Below, piece by piece: positions 21,774 to 33,993 of a stretch of DNA of 64,000 bases (position 1 is the first letter of the stretch; every line of letters starts with the position of its first letter). Position numbers and translations under genes: made by a program. Location: assembly GCA_029851415.1 (NCBI GenBank), contig CM056742.1:78048748-78112747 (forward strand), read 5' to 3'. The notes beneath the pieces were generated by a model. The model made no database searches. It was not told the origin of the DNA and saw only the letters and a list, made by a program, of their open reading frames with translations. Origin of the DNA: Eretmocerus hayati. Its lineage: Eukaryota > Arthropoda > Insecta > Hymenoptera > Aphelinidae.

Positions 21774-21950
21774 TGTTTTGATTTGGAGAGATGGAATAAC
21801 TTTCAGGCAGCGATCAGAAAACGATAATACAAGTTTATTGAAGCAAACATGTGCTTCGCTCCGTGGCTCGACGACTACTAAAAAGTTTGACGGACAACAA
21901 ACAGATGGCGCTACGGTCGTCATGGCGCGTATCTACGACGTTTTCAAACA
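21774..21950 (-). repeat. BEL/Pao 3' LTR
   Basis: It runs from TGTTTTGATTTGG to GTTTTCAAACA on the plus strand, 177 bp with TG/CA ends, matching 28231-28396. A purine-rich tract (GTGGGCGGAA on the minus strand) lies just inside it at about 21951-21960. Confidence 0.93.
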
Positions 21951-22125
21951 TTCCGCCCACTATAATTTCTCTAGAAATTATCAAAACTCGAACACAATTC
22001 AAAATCCCTATATAGCGAAGACACAATATGTCGAATTTCGAATGGATCAGATTTGGTAAATTCAAAGTCAATTACGAAAATATCATTGACATATTGAAGA
22101 TAAATGAATCGAAAAATCAATAAAG

Positions 22126-23997
22126 TCATTGTATCAAATCATCATTGTCTTCATCGTTCGAGAGTAGGAGAATCAACTTTGTGATAGGACGATCCAGTGT
22201 TGTTGTTGCGGTGCGTACAGTAACGACGCGTGGAAGACTATTGTTGCCAGGATGGATAGCTGTAACTCGAGCCAAAGGCCACTGGGCAAGAGGAGTGTTC
22301 TCTGCTCGTATGAGTTCCAAATCACCGGCCTCGATGGGACGATTCCGGTGCTGCCAAATGTGACAATGATTCAACGTCTGTAAATACTCCCGTGACCATT
22401 GGCGCCAGAAGCCCTGAACCATTTGTCGAGTGATTCGCCAGCGTTTCGTAATGAGGATCCTTTCTTGTTCACAATCTGGTTCTGGAACCAGGTAAGAATT
22501 GGATTGGATGAGGAAATGAGCCGGTGTTAGACTTTGTAAATCGTTTGGATTGTCCGAAAGAGGTACAAGAGGTCGAGAATTGAGACAAGCTTCAATTCTA
22601 CATAAAATTGTGGAAAATTCCTCAAAAGTAGGTTAGAATTCTCCAAGTATGCGTCTGAGGTGATACTTAGTCGACTTGACAACTGCTTCCCAGATGCCAC
22701 CAAAGTGAGGGCCGCCAGGAGGGTTAGAGCGCCAGGTTGTCCCTCGATGCGCCAGAGTTGCAAGGATTCCTTGGGATTGGGTGGAGGCAGCGTTAAGGCG
22801 ATCTTAGAGCTCCTTATCAGCTCCTTTGAGGTTGGCAGCCTGGTCACTAATGAGTGTCGTGCAATGGCTTCGACGAGCACTGAAACGATCGAAGGCTGAG
22901 AGAAATGACTCCGTTGTATAGTCGGACACTGCCTCCAGATGGGAAGCTTTTGTACTAAGACAGACAAAGATAACTATGTATCCTTCAGTTGTTGGACGAT
23001 CTCTACCACGACAAGGCCGCATGAGAACAGATCCAGCGTAATCCACGCCAGATTTGCTGAAAGGACGACTTGGTTGTACTCGTACTGCTGGGAGATCAAC
23101 CATCAACTGTTGTTCTGAATTTGCTCTGTAGCGTAAACATCTGAGGCATTTATGTATGACCGTCTTGACTCTTAGTCGACCTTTCACGATCCAATACTCT
23201 GTGCGAAGCGTACTGAGCGTAAGTTGGATTCCACCATGAAGAGTTCGTACGTGACACTCGTGAATCAGCAAATCCACAAATTTACTAGAATATGGTAGTA
23301 TCAAAGGGTTCTTTTGGTCTTGACTCAACAATGAGTTCTCCAAACGCCCACCGCATCTCAGGAGGCCTTGATTCAAAAAAGGACTCAATTTAATCAAATT
23401 TGACGACTTGGCTACTTGCCGACCGAGCTCTAGTTCACGAATCTCTTTTGAGAAGTGTAACCGCTGAACAATATATATCCAAAATAAACGAGCCCGTCTC
23501 CATTCAGCTGCCAAAGGAGTTCCACTCATACGTTGAATCTTGAACCAATCATGCTGGAATAATACAGGTTCCGAGTTTTGATCCTTTTGTTTCTCTCTCA
23601 CCAATATGTCTATAAATCTCAAAATATACACAGTCCCTCCCAGTACTTGAGAAAGTGAAGAACATCGATCGTACAAGAGAGACCAAAAGGGGTTCACTTT
23701 ACTTTGTTCTACTTCAATTGGATTCAAGGTCGGTTTTGAAACTGCGGTGACATGAGTTGTTGCCTCGGGTATCACAAAGTCAGGACGAGTAACTTCCATC
23801 AAAGACGATGGCCAGTTACATTGCTCATCGAACAACCACTCGGGGCCGTTCCACCATTGTTTCAAATCAGGTAATTGTGAGGGCAAAACTCCTCGTGATA
23901 CATGATCAGCTGGATTTTCTGCCGTACGAACATGTAACCAACGAGCATTGGGTATCAGATTATGAACTTCCGCACATCTGTTAGCTCCATAAGTTGT
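22126..23997 (-). pseudogene. BEL/Pao integrase and C-terminal domain
   Basis: The integrase zinc finger (HECHVRTLHGG, CLRCLRYRAN) is followed by the catalytic core with GVDYAGSVLM, THLEAVSDYT-like and DQAANLKGADKEL motifs. A frameshift near 22810 moves the core into 22527-22967, which ends in SLTPAHFLIQSN. The C-terminal DUF5641-like domain is at 22126-22422 (FWRQWSREYLQTL, WPLARVTAIHPG). It is clearly integrase but inactive in this copy. Confidence 0.87.
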
Positions 23998-25891
23998 CTA
24001 TTTAGACGGGATTTCTTTCAACCAATACAAAACATTTTTTGCGTCGACCCAACAAAATATCTCTATTTTGTCTTCTGTGAAAGATTTGAGCACTTTTCGG
24101 ATGCCACGCAACAACTCAAGAGCTACGGAAAGCTCTAAACGAGGTAGACTATCCGACTTGAGCGGTGCGACTCTAGACTTGGACGAAATCAACGTAACAG
24201 AAATTCGACCATTGATGATAGACCGTAGATAGATAATGAAACCATAAGCTAACTTGAATGCATCAGCAAATCCATGGATTTGCAATGATGCGGAATCTGG
24301 TTTGTAACCTAACCAACGAGGAATCTTAATTGAAGCTAGAGACGGGAGTTCGACGTACCAAGTCTTCCATTCTTCGGTGAGGTCAGGTGGTAAAGGTTCA
24401 TCCCAACTCATTTGCTGTTTGTCACCACTGTCAAGTACAGTGTTATGAAGCCACAGTTTTTGCAAGAAGATTTTAGCAAAAACAACAACAGGAGAGACAA
24501 ATCCAAGGGGATCGTATATTTTAGCTATTTGAGAGAGAACTAGTCTCTTTGTCCATTGAGCTATGTGAGAGTTATGATTTATCTTGAAAACGAAGTTGTC
24601 TGGTTTTGGTTGCCATTTCAATCCAAGAATTGCAAAGTTTCTTCACCCAAAGAACGACATGCATCACTAGCCAGAGCGTGATCGGACAAATCAGACAAAA
24701 TAGAAGGTTCGTTAGATAGCCACTTGCGTAAGTTGAAACCGCCCACTTTGCAAAGTTCGGAGACTTCAATTAGTTTCTGTTTGGCCTCTCCAATTGAGTG
24801 ACCACCTGAATTAACGTCATCCATAAATGTTTCATTTTCTAGGACGTCAGATCCTAAAGAGAATCGAGATTCTTCGTCTTTGGCCAATTGAATTCTGACA
24901 CGATCCGCTTGGAATGGACTAGGACTCAGACCGTATGTTATAGTTGTTAATTTATAAATCATGACTGGGTGTGACTCGTCTAAACGCCACAAGATGAGTT
25001 GATAATGTTGATCTTCTGGAGCAATCCAAATCTGACGATACATTTCTTCAACATCAGCAACGAAAGCAAATTCATACTTTCGCCAGTTGATCAATAACTG
25101 AACTAAGTCTTGTAACAGATTGGGACCGATGCGTAACGACTCGTTGAGACTAACGCCTTGTTTAGTTTTTGAGGAGCCATTGGAAACGACTCGAAGCTTT
25201 GTGGTTGTACTACTTTCTTTGAACACACCATGATGCGGTAGAAAACAACCGACAAAATTCGAAGGAAGGCCACCATCCTCCAACTCACGAAAAGGTGACA
25301 TGTGATCCAAATCAAGATACTCGCGCATGAAAGAATGATATGATTGTTTGAGACTATTGTTACTTTGGTATTGTTTTTCCATTTTATATAGCATTCTCAA
25401 CAAAGTATTTAATGTGTCTCTGAAACAAGGTAGAGGAGTTGATTTGAATGGCAAACGAACTGTGTATCTACCATCAAGATCACGAAAGACAGTCTCACAA
25501 AAATGAGCTTCACAAGCCTGTTCCTCTGAGGTACAAACGGGAACAGAAGGTTGCTCTTCACGAAACCAGAATTTTTGCAGAAGATCATATACCTCGGTCT
25601 CTGCTGCACAATGCAAACCTGCGGTATGTTGACTGTTAGATGATGTGAAGTCGCCGATGTAGGCCCTGAAATCAACCAGCCCGATTGCGATTGTGTAGCA
25701 ATTGGTTCGTTCGAAGCACCTTTGATCACTTGGCTCTCAACGATGACAGCATGAATTGCAGATCCCAAAAGTAAATCAATTCTTCCAACTTGAGAGTACT
25801 GAGGATCAGCTAATTGAAGCTCTGCAAGATGACTCCATGACTTCTCGGTACCACCTGTGACAGGCCTGTAGTTGCTGATTTTTGGCACCAC
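23998..25891 (-). pseudogene. BEL/Pao protease end, reverse transcriptase and RNase H
   Basis: Three overlapping frames follow BEL pol. Segment 25409-25891 ends the protease (VGRIDLLLGSAIHAV, QSGWLISGP). Segment 24618-25616 is the RT, with TKLRVVSNGSSKT, FVADVEEMYRQIWI, ITYGLSPSPFQADR and the catalytic box FMDDVNSGG. Segment 23998-24621 carries the thumb and RNase H/A17-type region (IAKIYDPLGFVSPV, IHGFADAFKLAYGFIIYL, LPRLELSVALELL). A TAG at 23998-24000 interrupts the frame before integrase. Frameshifts lie near 25625 and 24625. Confidence 0.88.
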
Positions 25892-25899
25892 GTTGGCCG

Positions 25900-27447
25900 C
25901 TACTTCATCGAAAATTCAACCGTACTTTTACATTCGATCAATCCCCTGCTATTCAACCCAAAGACAGGAAAAGCAACTGGTTTTCTATGAAGTCGCAACT
26001 GTTGACAGAGTGCTTCCGGAATGAATGATGGCTGTGAACACTGATCGATGAGCGCTCGTGCCACAACTTCATGCCCATGAGGACTATGCACCGTCACTAA
26101 TGCAGTCGAAAGCAAGACACTTGCCGGGGAGAATTGTGAAGATTCTACTAAATGGGTAGAAACAGGAGGATCTTTTACTTCACTCTTGTTGTCTGTTCCA
26201 GAACTAGATTGAGAGTCTTCAGGCTTAGGTTTACTCTCGAAATGCAAGAGCATGTGATGTTTGTTCTCACATGTTTCACACCGGAATTCTGACGAACAAT
26301 CAGCAATCTTATGATCCGACAAAGAATTGGAACAAAGACGTTTGGATTTCACAAAGTCATGACGAGCTTTGACTGTTTTCTTCTTGGAGTTAGGACACTG
26401 ATAGAGAGCGTGAGCTTTTCCAGAGAATGCACATCCAGACTTACTATCATTTGTCGCAATAAAATGAGGAGAACCTGTAGATGAGGGCTTCGAAGAATTG
26501 TTACCAACTTTCTTCTTGTTAGCCTCTATGACTTCTAAGGCAGAGCATTTCGACTTGTGGAACATCGTCAATGTAGCGAGCGTTGGAGGGTCACGTGTAC
26601 TACCAATCAAAATTTCCCAATCCTTGAGTGTCTCCATATCCAACTTCGTTGTTGCAAGATGCATAATCATATCGTCCCAGTGATCAGTAGGTCGATTCAA
26701 TGATTCTAAAGCCATCAGTGGTCCTGAAATTCCTAGTAGAATTTTGCAAATTTCAGAAGAAGATTCCGATTTCATATTTTCTAGAGAGAACAGAGCAGCA
26801 AAATATAGAGAAGTTGCACGACGGATATTCTCATAATGTTCAGCTAGTTCACTCCACGCCTTCTCAAAACTTTCGTCATCTTCAGGAGGGACATCTTTGA
26901 TTAGATCAAGAGGTTCCTTCTGCAGACACGGAATTGAATAATGTAGCTCAGAGGTATCCGAAAGTTTCTTTTTTGATACCACAAGCGAGTTGAATTTCCC
27001 TTTGAAAGCTGACCACTCTTTATAGTCACCCGAAAACTTGGGCAACGGCACTTTTTGCAGCTCAGCCTCAATAGAATGAGGAGCCGGTGTCACAATTTGC
27101 TGCGGTATTGTAGAATCAGGACTGAATCTTGCATTGCTGTTCAATGATTCAAGATGCTCTTGAAAATCTCCTCTGATCTCGAGATATTTCTGTTTGAATT
27201 GAAAGAAACAGTCAGGAGTAAAATACTGGTGATTATCATCTTTTCCGTCACTGGAACACATGTCGTCATGATCTAGTTTAAATTCTGTCCAAATACTATC
27301 AATGTTATCAATCCGAACTATGGTGACTCTTTTATGCTTTTTATCAGGACTTTTAGCCTTGAAAATGTCCCAAGCAGTACAGAGTTCATAGAAACGTTGC
27401 TTCTGACTTTCAAAATCTTGATGAAAAAAAGAAGCAATAAGTATCAA
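25900..27447 (-). pseudogene. BEL/Pao gag and start of protease
   Basis: About 515 codons are open. The N-terminal part is a BEL gag region. The DUF1759-like block follows (KVPLPKFSGDYKEWSAFKG, SWSELAEHYENIRRA-type region), then a cysteine/histidine cluster (CETCENKHHMLLH). The protease domain then begins (VVARALIDQCSQPSFI, where DQCS takes the place of the DTG/DSG-type active site). The frame ends just inside the protease domain, where a frameshift near 25912 moves the reading to the next frame. No convincing ATG marks the start; 27448-28216 is leader sequence. Confidence 0.85.
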
Positions 27448-28216
27448 AATCCAAGGAATCTGTTCAAAAAGATTCGATTATTCCAATAAGATGAGGTTAT
27501 GTCACACTATACAGATTTCCCGACACAAATCAGCCACGTGCGAGTCGAAAAATAATATCACAACAATCAAATATGCAGATAAATGCACCAATATATAAGT
27601 TGAAATTGCACTCACAACTGGGCTACACAAATACCCATTGTACTACGACTGCGATTCACTTGTAGAGGTGTATGCTCTTGCGTGCACGTCGAGCAGTTCT
27701 CGTGACCGACGTCTGATGCTTGATGACGCGCAGTACTCCTGCACTGCAAACAGCAATCTGATCGAACAAGCTCCTCGGCGCAGCAAACCAGAGCGTTGAT
27801 GGTGTGGAGAGAAGCCAAAAACATATTCCTCCACTGCCGTAGCTCACCGTCGCCGCCAGCACAAACCTCAGGGCCGCCTTGTCGACTCAGAATTACCGCT
27901 CGACACAATACTGCCTGGCCGCTATGAGTACACGTACTTTAAAGAAGCCCACAATGGCTAACCTCGAAGCGATGCACTCGTTGCGCTATTACGGCGCAAC
28001 ATAAACATTGCTGCGGCAACAGCACCACCGCCACAGCCGTTTACAGTGGATCAGCAAACGTCGACGAAAAAACCACGGAGCTCACGATGACACTATCAGC
28101 AGACGAACCCTTATTGTTGACGTTGAGGCTCGCCGCGTCGTTGCGTGCACCACGACGATGTTTTTCTCGCCGGCCGCTACCCGCTCTCCGTGCGTCACTG
28201 GATTCACTATCCGACT

Positions 28217-28228
28217 CTCGAAGGACCA
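28217..28228 (-). promoter_or_regulatory. BEL/Pao primer binding site, tRNA-Tyr-like
   Basis: The plus strand CTCGAAGGACCA matches the 3' end of eukaryotic tRNA-Tyr including CCA, two bases from the LTR. The match stops after 12 nt, so the assignment is probable rather than certain. Confidence 0.65.
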
Positions 28229-28230
28229 AA

Positions 28231-28396
28231 TGTTCTGATTTGGAGAGATGAAATAACTTTCAGGCAGCGATTAGAAAACGATAACACAAGTTTATTGAAG
28301 CCAACATGTGCTTCGCTCCGTGGCTCGACGACTACTAAAAAGTTTGACGGACAACATGACGGTCGTCATGGCGCGTGACTACGACGTTCTCAAACA
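28231..28396 (-). repeat. BEL/Pao 5' LTR
   Basis: It runs from TGTTCTGATTTGG to GTTCTCAAACA on the plus strand, 166 bp with TG/CA ends, followed directly by the CAACA target duplication. It lacks 11 bp present in the 3' LTR. Confidence 0.93.
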
Positions 28397-29541
28397 CAAC
28401 ATAATTGAGACATTGGTATAAACATAAAAAATATATGATAGAACATTGCTATCCTTATTAAAAAAGTAGATGAATCTGGATATATTCTCTCTTTAGTAGT
28501 GACGCTCAACTATGCTTAAGTTGCTCACTCTTGGTACAAGTTGAAATAATTTCAGAGCAGATTGCTCACATCATTCTCATTGAACTCACGGATGTCTCTA
28601 AACTCTTCATCCAAATCAGTTGGAAGCAATTTTCCTCCCTTGACTCTAGAGTATATCTTTGGAAGAAAATAGTCAAAATAAAATTTCTCACAGTAGGTAC
28701 CACCTTTCCCGGAAAGGCTTCATCCCTGAACACTGGAATGCAACAACTTTCTCCCTCAATGGGGATGTAAACAAATAGATCACATTCACTCAGTCCAGTC
28801 AAATACATCTGTATCTGACACTGAGTGTAATAAAGACTACTGTCTCTCAGTCTTAGTCTGCTGTTTACAAAATGTGAATAAAGAACGAAGGAACATTACT
28901 CTTTTGGTTTTCCCAATCGACAATAGGTTGGTTTTTACAGGTTATGGGACATTTTACCTCTAGGCATTCTATAATCAGTCCCTCCTCTCTATCTATAACA
29001 ATACTGTCTAGACTAGCGCACAGACAGGGTTGCTTAGGACTTACAATCACACCTACATCTTTGAGTACATATCCATCATGCAGACTAGTGTACAAATCTT
29101 TAGCTTTTTGTTCATTAATTTTCCCATATCTAGCGGCTGGAGTATCAATTTTTCTTTGTACCATCATATCGGAGGCAAGGGATTCAGCAGTCTTCTTGTC
29201 ACGTGTTTTAATACTATGAGCACCTTTACTAGCAGATATCCTTTCACATCTAGCTGCAAACCATATAGATCACTGTCAGACTGCTTAACCATATCACAGG
29301 ATAGAGTGATAATATTTTCTCTGCTTATTGCTATCTTTTCATCATAATATTGCTTCAATTCTTTGTCAAGGATAATATCCTGACAAAATATCTGGAACTC
29401 CTCTGCGTAAATGAGGAGGTTATCGACTATTGCTTCACATTCATCCCTTCGTAACTTCAGTAGGGCTTGCTTGATCAGAAGACCCACAGGTACTTGATGG
29501 CATGGCTGATTCAATTTCAACTTTGCTGCTGATTCATAATT

Positions 29542-32232
29542 GAGGGGGTGGGTGGAAAAAGGGCCTAATTACAAAACGGCCATTTTGAGAAAAACGATAA
29601 AAACTAACTATATCATGCCCGTGGCATGATTCGATGCGCATACCTGGCTTATTTCAAAGGTTTTGGCATCCCCAAAACAACCGCACAGGAATTGGAAAAT
29701 AGCTGTCGATTTTGAGAGGTATACAGCCATTCGAAAAAATGTAATTAGGCCCTTTTTCCCAATACTGGGTCAATTTTTGGGATAGTTGGTCCACTAAAAG
29801 TTGGATAACGTTGCGAAATCGAGTTCAATGGCCTCCAAATTTCATCAGCATATCTATGGGTATGTCACACAAGATATACAATTGCAATTCAACGTCTTAA
29901 TGCATTTTCATCGATTCTGCACGTGGAAGATGGTTCCATTGAGTGTGTGAAACTGAGGTCACTCAATATTCACTTAGCAAGTATGAAGATACATTTTTTG
30001 AAGGCCAAAAAACATGATTTGATAGCCAGAATTGGTAGGAAAGAGATATGGAGGTCATAAGAATTTTTTTGAATTTTTTTCGTAAAAAATTAGGCCCTTT
30101 TTACCAATACTCCACCACTTAGGCCCTTTATCCCGATATCGATAGTGGAGTTAGGCCCTTTTGAACGAGTTTTTCCGGTGACTTAGGCCCTTCTTACCAA
30201 TATTGTTGCACTTAGGCCCTTTTTACCAATAATGTTGCACTTAGGCCCATTTCACCAATACTGTTGCACTCAGGCCCTTTTTACCAGTACTTCTACGTTG
30301 AGGCTCTTTTTAACAATACCCTTGCACTTGGGCCCTTTTTTTGAACAAAATTTTCCTGTTGTTTGGGCTCTTTTAGAAAATCTTCGAGGTCTTGGTGACT
30401 TTGTGGGTACCTCTCTCTGCAGTGATAAGACCCTTTTACATAGTCACATTCGTGCTGAGATTCGATTCCTAAACAAAACTCTCTTCCGGAGTCTCATTGT
30501 TATAATCTCTTGAGGGGGATTCGGAGGTGTCTAGTTTCCCCAGTCAAACAACGATGAGATGAGAAATCCAATCTGTCGGAGTTATGATTTTCCAGAAAAT
30601 AGCTATGTATGGAGAAATCGTGCTCGTGAAATACACTCACGCTGACAAGGGGAGTCCGGAGGGTCCGAGTCACCAAATCTCACCAAACTTTTTCCACAGG
30701 CTCGTACCACCTAGAACATAGAGAATCCAGAGTAACTCCATCAAATGGGCTTTCATTTCAGAGCTACAAGCAAAAGCGCTAGCATTGCCAGTATACCCAT
30801 ATATATATCACTTTTTGACATGGGCCTATATGGGCAATTCTTACGTTTTTGCTTGTAGCTCTGGACAGAAGGCCCATTTGAGGGAGTCACTCTGGATTCT
30901 CCATTTTCTAGGTGGTACGAGACTGTGAAAAAAGTTTAGTGAGGTATGATGACCCGGACCCTCCGAACTCCCGTTGCGAGTCCGATTTTCGGGCGCCACA
31001 GTGAATGGGGCCCAATCAATTTCTTACTTGATCTCGTTTCTTGAACCTACTTTAGCCTATCTTACTCCATTCGAGCCTACCAGATAATCCTGAAGGTTGG
31101 GGACGAAACTGACCACGGATTCGGTTTCTACATCAGAAAATATACGAAAAACACATGTTCATGTCTTGGGAACGATCCGACTCAAAATTCGCATTCTTGG
31201 CGTCCATTGGAGGAGCCGCGGGTTCACGGACTCGATACCTTGGAGTTTTTCATTTTTTGGACCAGCTAGATCTCGTGATCTGACGCGTCAAACCGACTTC
31301 CTCGAGTGACCATTCTGAAGTGAGTTACACCAGGCGGCTATCAATTGAAATTACTTTTAGAGACATCAGAAGACGCGCATGCACAAGAGATGCAAATACT
31401 GGATTGAAATTTGTTTCAAAGATCATTTTTGATCACTTTCCACCGCCAAGACAGATAGTTTTCGAAACCGTTTTCGCTGTAACATGACCCGGCAAACACG
31501 ATGAAGTAGTTAACTAACGTCTTGATTACAGGTAACATGGTTAGAAATCAATTCTTATGTTTTATCAATTTTCTTAGAGGCCTCAATCACAGGTTGTCGA
31601 TATAAGAATACTGCTCTCCTATTTGTCCGAGTTCCGAAGATATGTTGAATAAAAAATCAGGTCGTTTCATTGAAATCCATCGAAACACGATTTTACTAAT
31701 GGAACGCCGATTTTCAACTTTTTTGGAGGATTACTTAAAACACCGTACGACACAGAGATGACCTTGGGACGTTAGAAAGCTCTTTCCCCACTCAAAGCTT
31801 ACGAAATAGTGAGGTCATGCTTTTCTCTTCAAAATGATTGGCGAACCATTCGAGTCCAATATGGTGCAGCATCGTAGTTAGGCGATTCGTTCTTACCCAT
31901 CAAAACTGTACAACTAGCTGTCCAAGGAGTCTAGCCGGGTCTAACTGCCTTCAGATAATAGACAGAGGATCTAACTCTCATCATACAATCGATAAAAGGG
32001 CGTAACTCCCATCATATAATCGACAAAAGGGCCTAAGTGCACTTAGGCCCTTTTATCGAATATGTAAAAGGGCCTAAGTGCACTTAGGCCCTTTTTCTGA
32101 TCCATGGGGTTTTCGAAGTTTGTGGAAAAACAACTTTCATGGGGTGATAGATCATGGTTCAAGGGTTCAAAAAAGCGGTAGGCCGGAAAAAGGGCCTAAG
32201 TGCACTTAGGCCCTTTTTCCACCCACCCCCTC
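29542..32232. mobile_element. 2.7-kb TIR element with iterated terminal motif, AATT duplication
   Basis: Both ends read GAGGGGGTGGGTGGAAAAAG and are flanked by AATT (29538-29541 and 32233-32236). Removing the insert and one AATT restores a continuous YqaJ-gene reading frame at this point, which proves the boundaries. No coding region is present. The terminal AAAAAGGGCCTAA motif recurs many times inside (about 29746, 30094-30340, 31990-32220). A long palindrome lies at 30641-30980. Its superfamily is not clear to me. Confidence 0.88.
30641..30980. repeat. long imperfect palindrome (hairpin), copy 2
   Basis: Inverted arms of about 150 bp face each other around 30810 (left GGAGTCCGGAGGGTCCGAGT; right CCCGGACCCTCCGAACTCCC). 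The inner part (AGAGCTACAAGCAAAAGC, then AGCATTGCCAGTATA) is similar to the palindrome at 18245-18504, so both belong to one divergent family. Confidence 0.75.
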
Positions 32233-33000
32233 AATTACAACTAACATGGAATCGACCATACAACTCACTCAGATGTGGTTTTGGATATGGCACTAACTTT
32301 GGATTCTTTGCAAAGATGTATGGCTTGTTATCTTTGCCTGACAATTTCAATGCATAATTGCCTTTCGAATACTCATCTTTGGCAAACTGGAGGGGACTAG
32401 GCTTACCCCATTCTTGCAAGTGATCTGTCCTCGATAGTGCTTGGTGGTGGTCGACGAAGTGAATAACAGAGTAATTTAGTTTACACTTCTCACCTTTGTT
32501 GAACACGCAGGTACAGAATGCATTTACTAAATGTCTGTTCTGGTCCAGCTGAAACAAAATATCATAGATTCAATCAATATCACCAATAAAATGAAGGATT
32601 AGTGACCAAATGGTGCACCAATCTATTCATGTATGAAATTATACTTACGTGTAATTGGACTCTGTAAGGAATGGTTGTAACAGAGGTCTGGCATACAATT
32701 TCAATTGGATCAAAAGCTGCCTATGCTGTGCTTCAGCTCAGTCACCTCTCGTACATGTTCTTTCATAGTCAGTTGTGTTCCATTTTTGATTCTTTCAGGT
32801 TCAAACTTGAGATTGTGTGTTATGATACAAAATGTTGTTGCATTTACTATATGCATTTTTGTAGGATGATTTTTAGCTAAAGCCATCGTTTCGCATGGGT
32901 ATCCCACTGGAAATGATGTGATTATGTCAAGAGAAATCCTAGCTGAGAAAAAGAAGGAAATGTGCAAACCGGCACACAAGAGCGAGGGCTCATCCATGCA

Positions 33001-33458
33001 TCAATATGTGAACAAACAACTGACTGATCACTTTTTACACTACTCACTGATCTCACTCAACACGGCTGTGAATGGAGAGGATCAGTGCTAGTTGAAGTGT
33101 ACTGTTATACTTCCATCTCGATGTTGTTTCAAAGGTTTTTAGGAAAGGTTACTCAGAATATCATCGGACAATCTGAAATCGCAGTAAGTAATCGAATCGA
33201 ATAAGAGCCGAAGCTGGCCGAAGCGCAACCAGGCCCCTCCAACTCCGTACTGCGAATGGTGACAGAGTTTGGATAATTCCTTTCCCTAGCTCTAGATGGC
33301 AGCACCTCTGGGAAGGGTTGTAGTGTTTCACCCTTTGTCAAGTTGCTGTGCTTGCTATAATTAATTAGAGGCGTGTTTAAAATGAACAGTGCAATATTCA
33401 TTCGTATCTTGTACAGGTTAGCTCGGGTGCCACAGTCCGGCATCCACAAGCTTGGCTT
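33001..33458. other. no gene seen; contains a hAT-terminus-like motif
   Basis: The stretch between the YqaJ gene and the hAT-like element holds no convincing frame. Near 33228 it reads CAGGCCCCTCCAACTCCG, close to the terminus at 33459 and in the same orientation, which may be the end of a related element. Confidence 0.4.
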
Positions 33459-33516
33459 CAGGGCCCTCCAACTCCGGGTTAAAAAATTGGCTAATTTTTT
33501 TTCTGCTATGGCCGTG

Positions 33517-33976
33517 TGTAATGTTTTGAATGTGTGGGTTGTTGGTGATTACTCGGGTTGAACAGTGAATGAATAACTCTCCAACTTGAGAGAAGATGTA
33601 CTTTTATTCAGATAAAGTGTCGCAGGTTCAAACTCTGAGTACAGACAAATAATGCCCCAATTCGAGGCGATGCAGCCTTTTATAGACAATTTCCAGTTGA
33701 CATATACATATGATCATTTACGTTGCAAGTATACCTGTACATAACATATTTTGTTAACTGTTTATGGTTCTAACAAAGAGTATATACGTATATACCATAT
33801 CTGATATATAGAATGCTTGTGGACTATATGTCTATATTTTATGGTCGTGATGTACATAGCATCTTCGAGATGTATATCTGTATTGTGTGGTCGTGGTGTA
33901 TATAGTATTCCTCGAGATTTCAAGGTGCTTGTTGATCGGACTTTTGTTATATATGTATATACTCTCGTACGTTACA
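33517..33976 (-). repeat. gypsy 3' LTR
   Basis: This 460-bp LTR is preceded on the plus strand by the target duplication CGTG at 33513-33516. It appears identical to the 5' LTR. Confidence 0.97.
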
Positions 33977-33993
33977 CCTTCCCCCTTTTCTTG
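33977..33993 (-). promoter_or_regulatory. gypsy polypurine tract
   Basis: The minus strand reads AAGAAAAGGGGGAAGG directly before the 3' LTR, the expected plus-strand primer for reverse transcription. Confidence 0.9.

Larger units (their letters stand above)
21774..28396 (-). mobile_element. BEL/Pao LTR retrotransposon, complete but decayed
   Basis: Two LTRs, a tRNA-type primer site, gag and pol in BEL order and a 5-bp target duplication CAACA (21769-21773 and 28397-28401) define the element exactly. The LTRs differ by base changes and an 11-bp indel, and pol has several frameshifts and a stop, so the insertion is old. It sits between the convergent DDE_4 transposase and SWIM-YqaJ genes. Confidence 0.95.
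28552..33000 (-). pseudogene. SWIM zinc finger and YqaJ nuclease gene of an ISL2EU-like transposon, split by insertion
   Basis: Exons on the minus strand include 32650-33000 and 32237-32550 (acceptor TTTGTTTCAG at 32551). The latter encodes a SWIM-like cluster and LSRTDHLQEWGKPS. Coding then resumes at 29537 beyond a 2.7-kb insert and continues through GKINEQKAKDLY, PCLCASLDSIVID and IIECLEVKCP to YYTQCQIQMYLTGLSECDLF and the TGA at 28552-28554. The last blocks are the YqaJ (lambda exonuclease-like) fold; the Asp and Glu-x-Lys catalytic residues are visible. Several single-base frameshifts (near 32710, 29168, 28890 and 28690) show decay. YqaJ plus a DDE_4 transposase is the known gene pair of ISL2EU elements. 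Confidence 0.75.
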
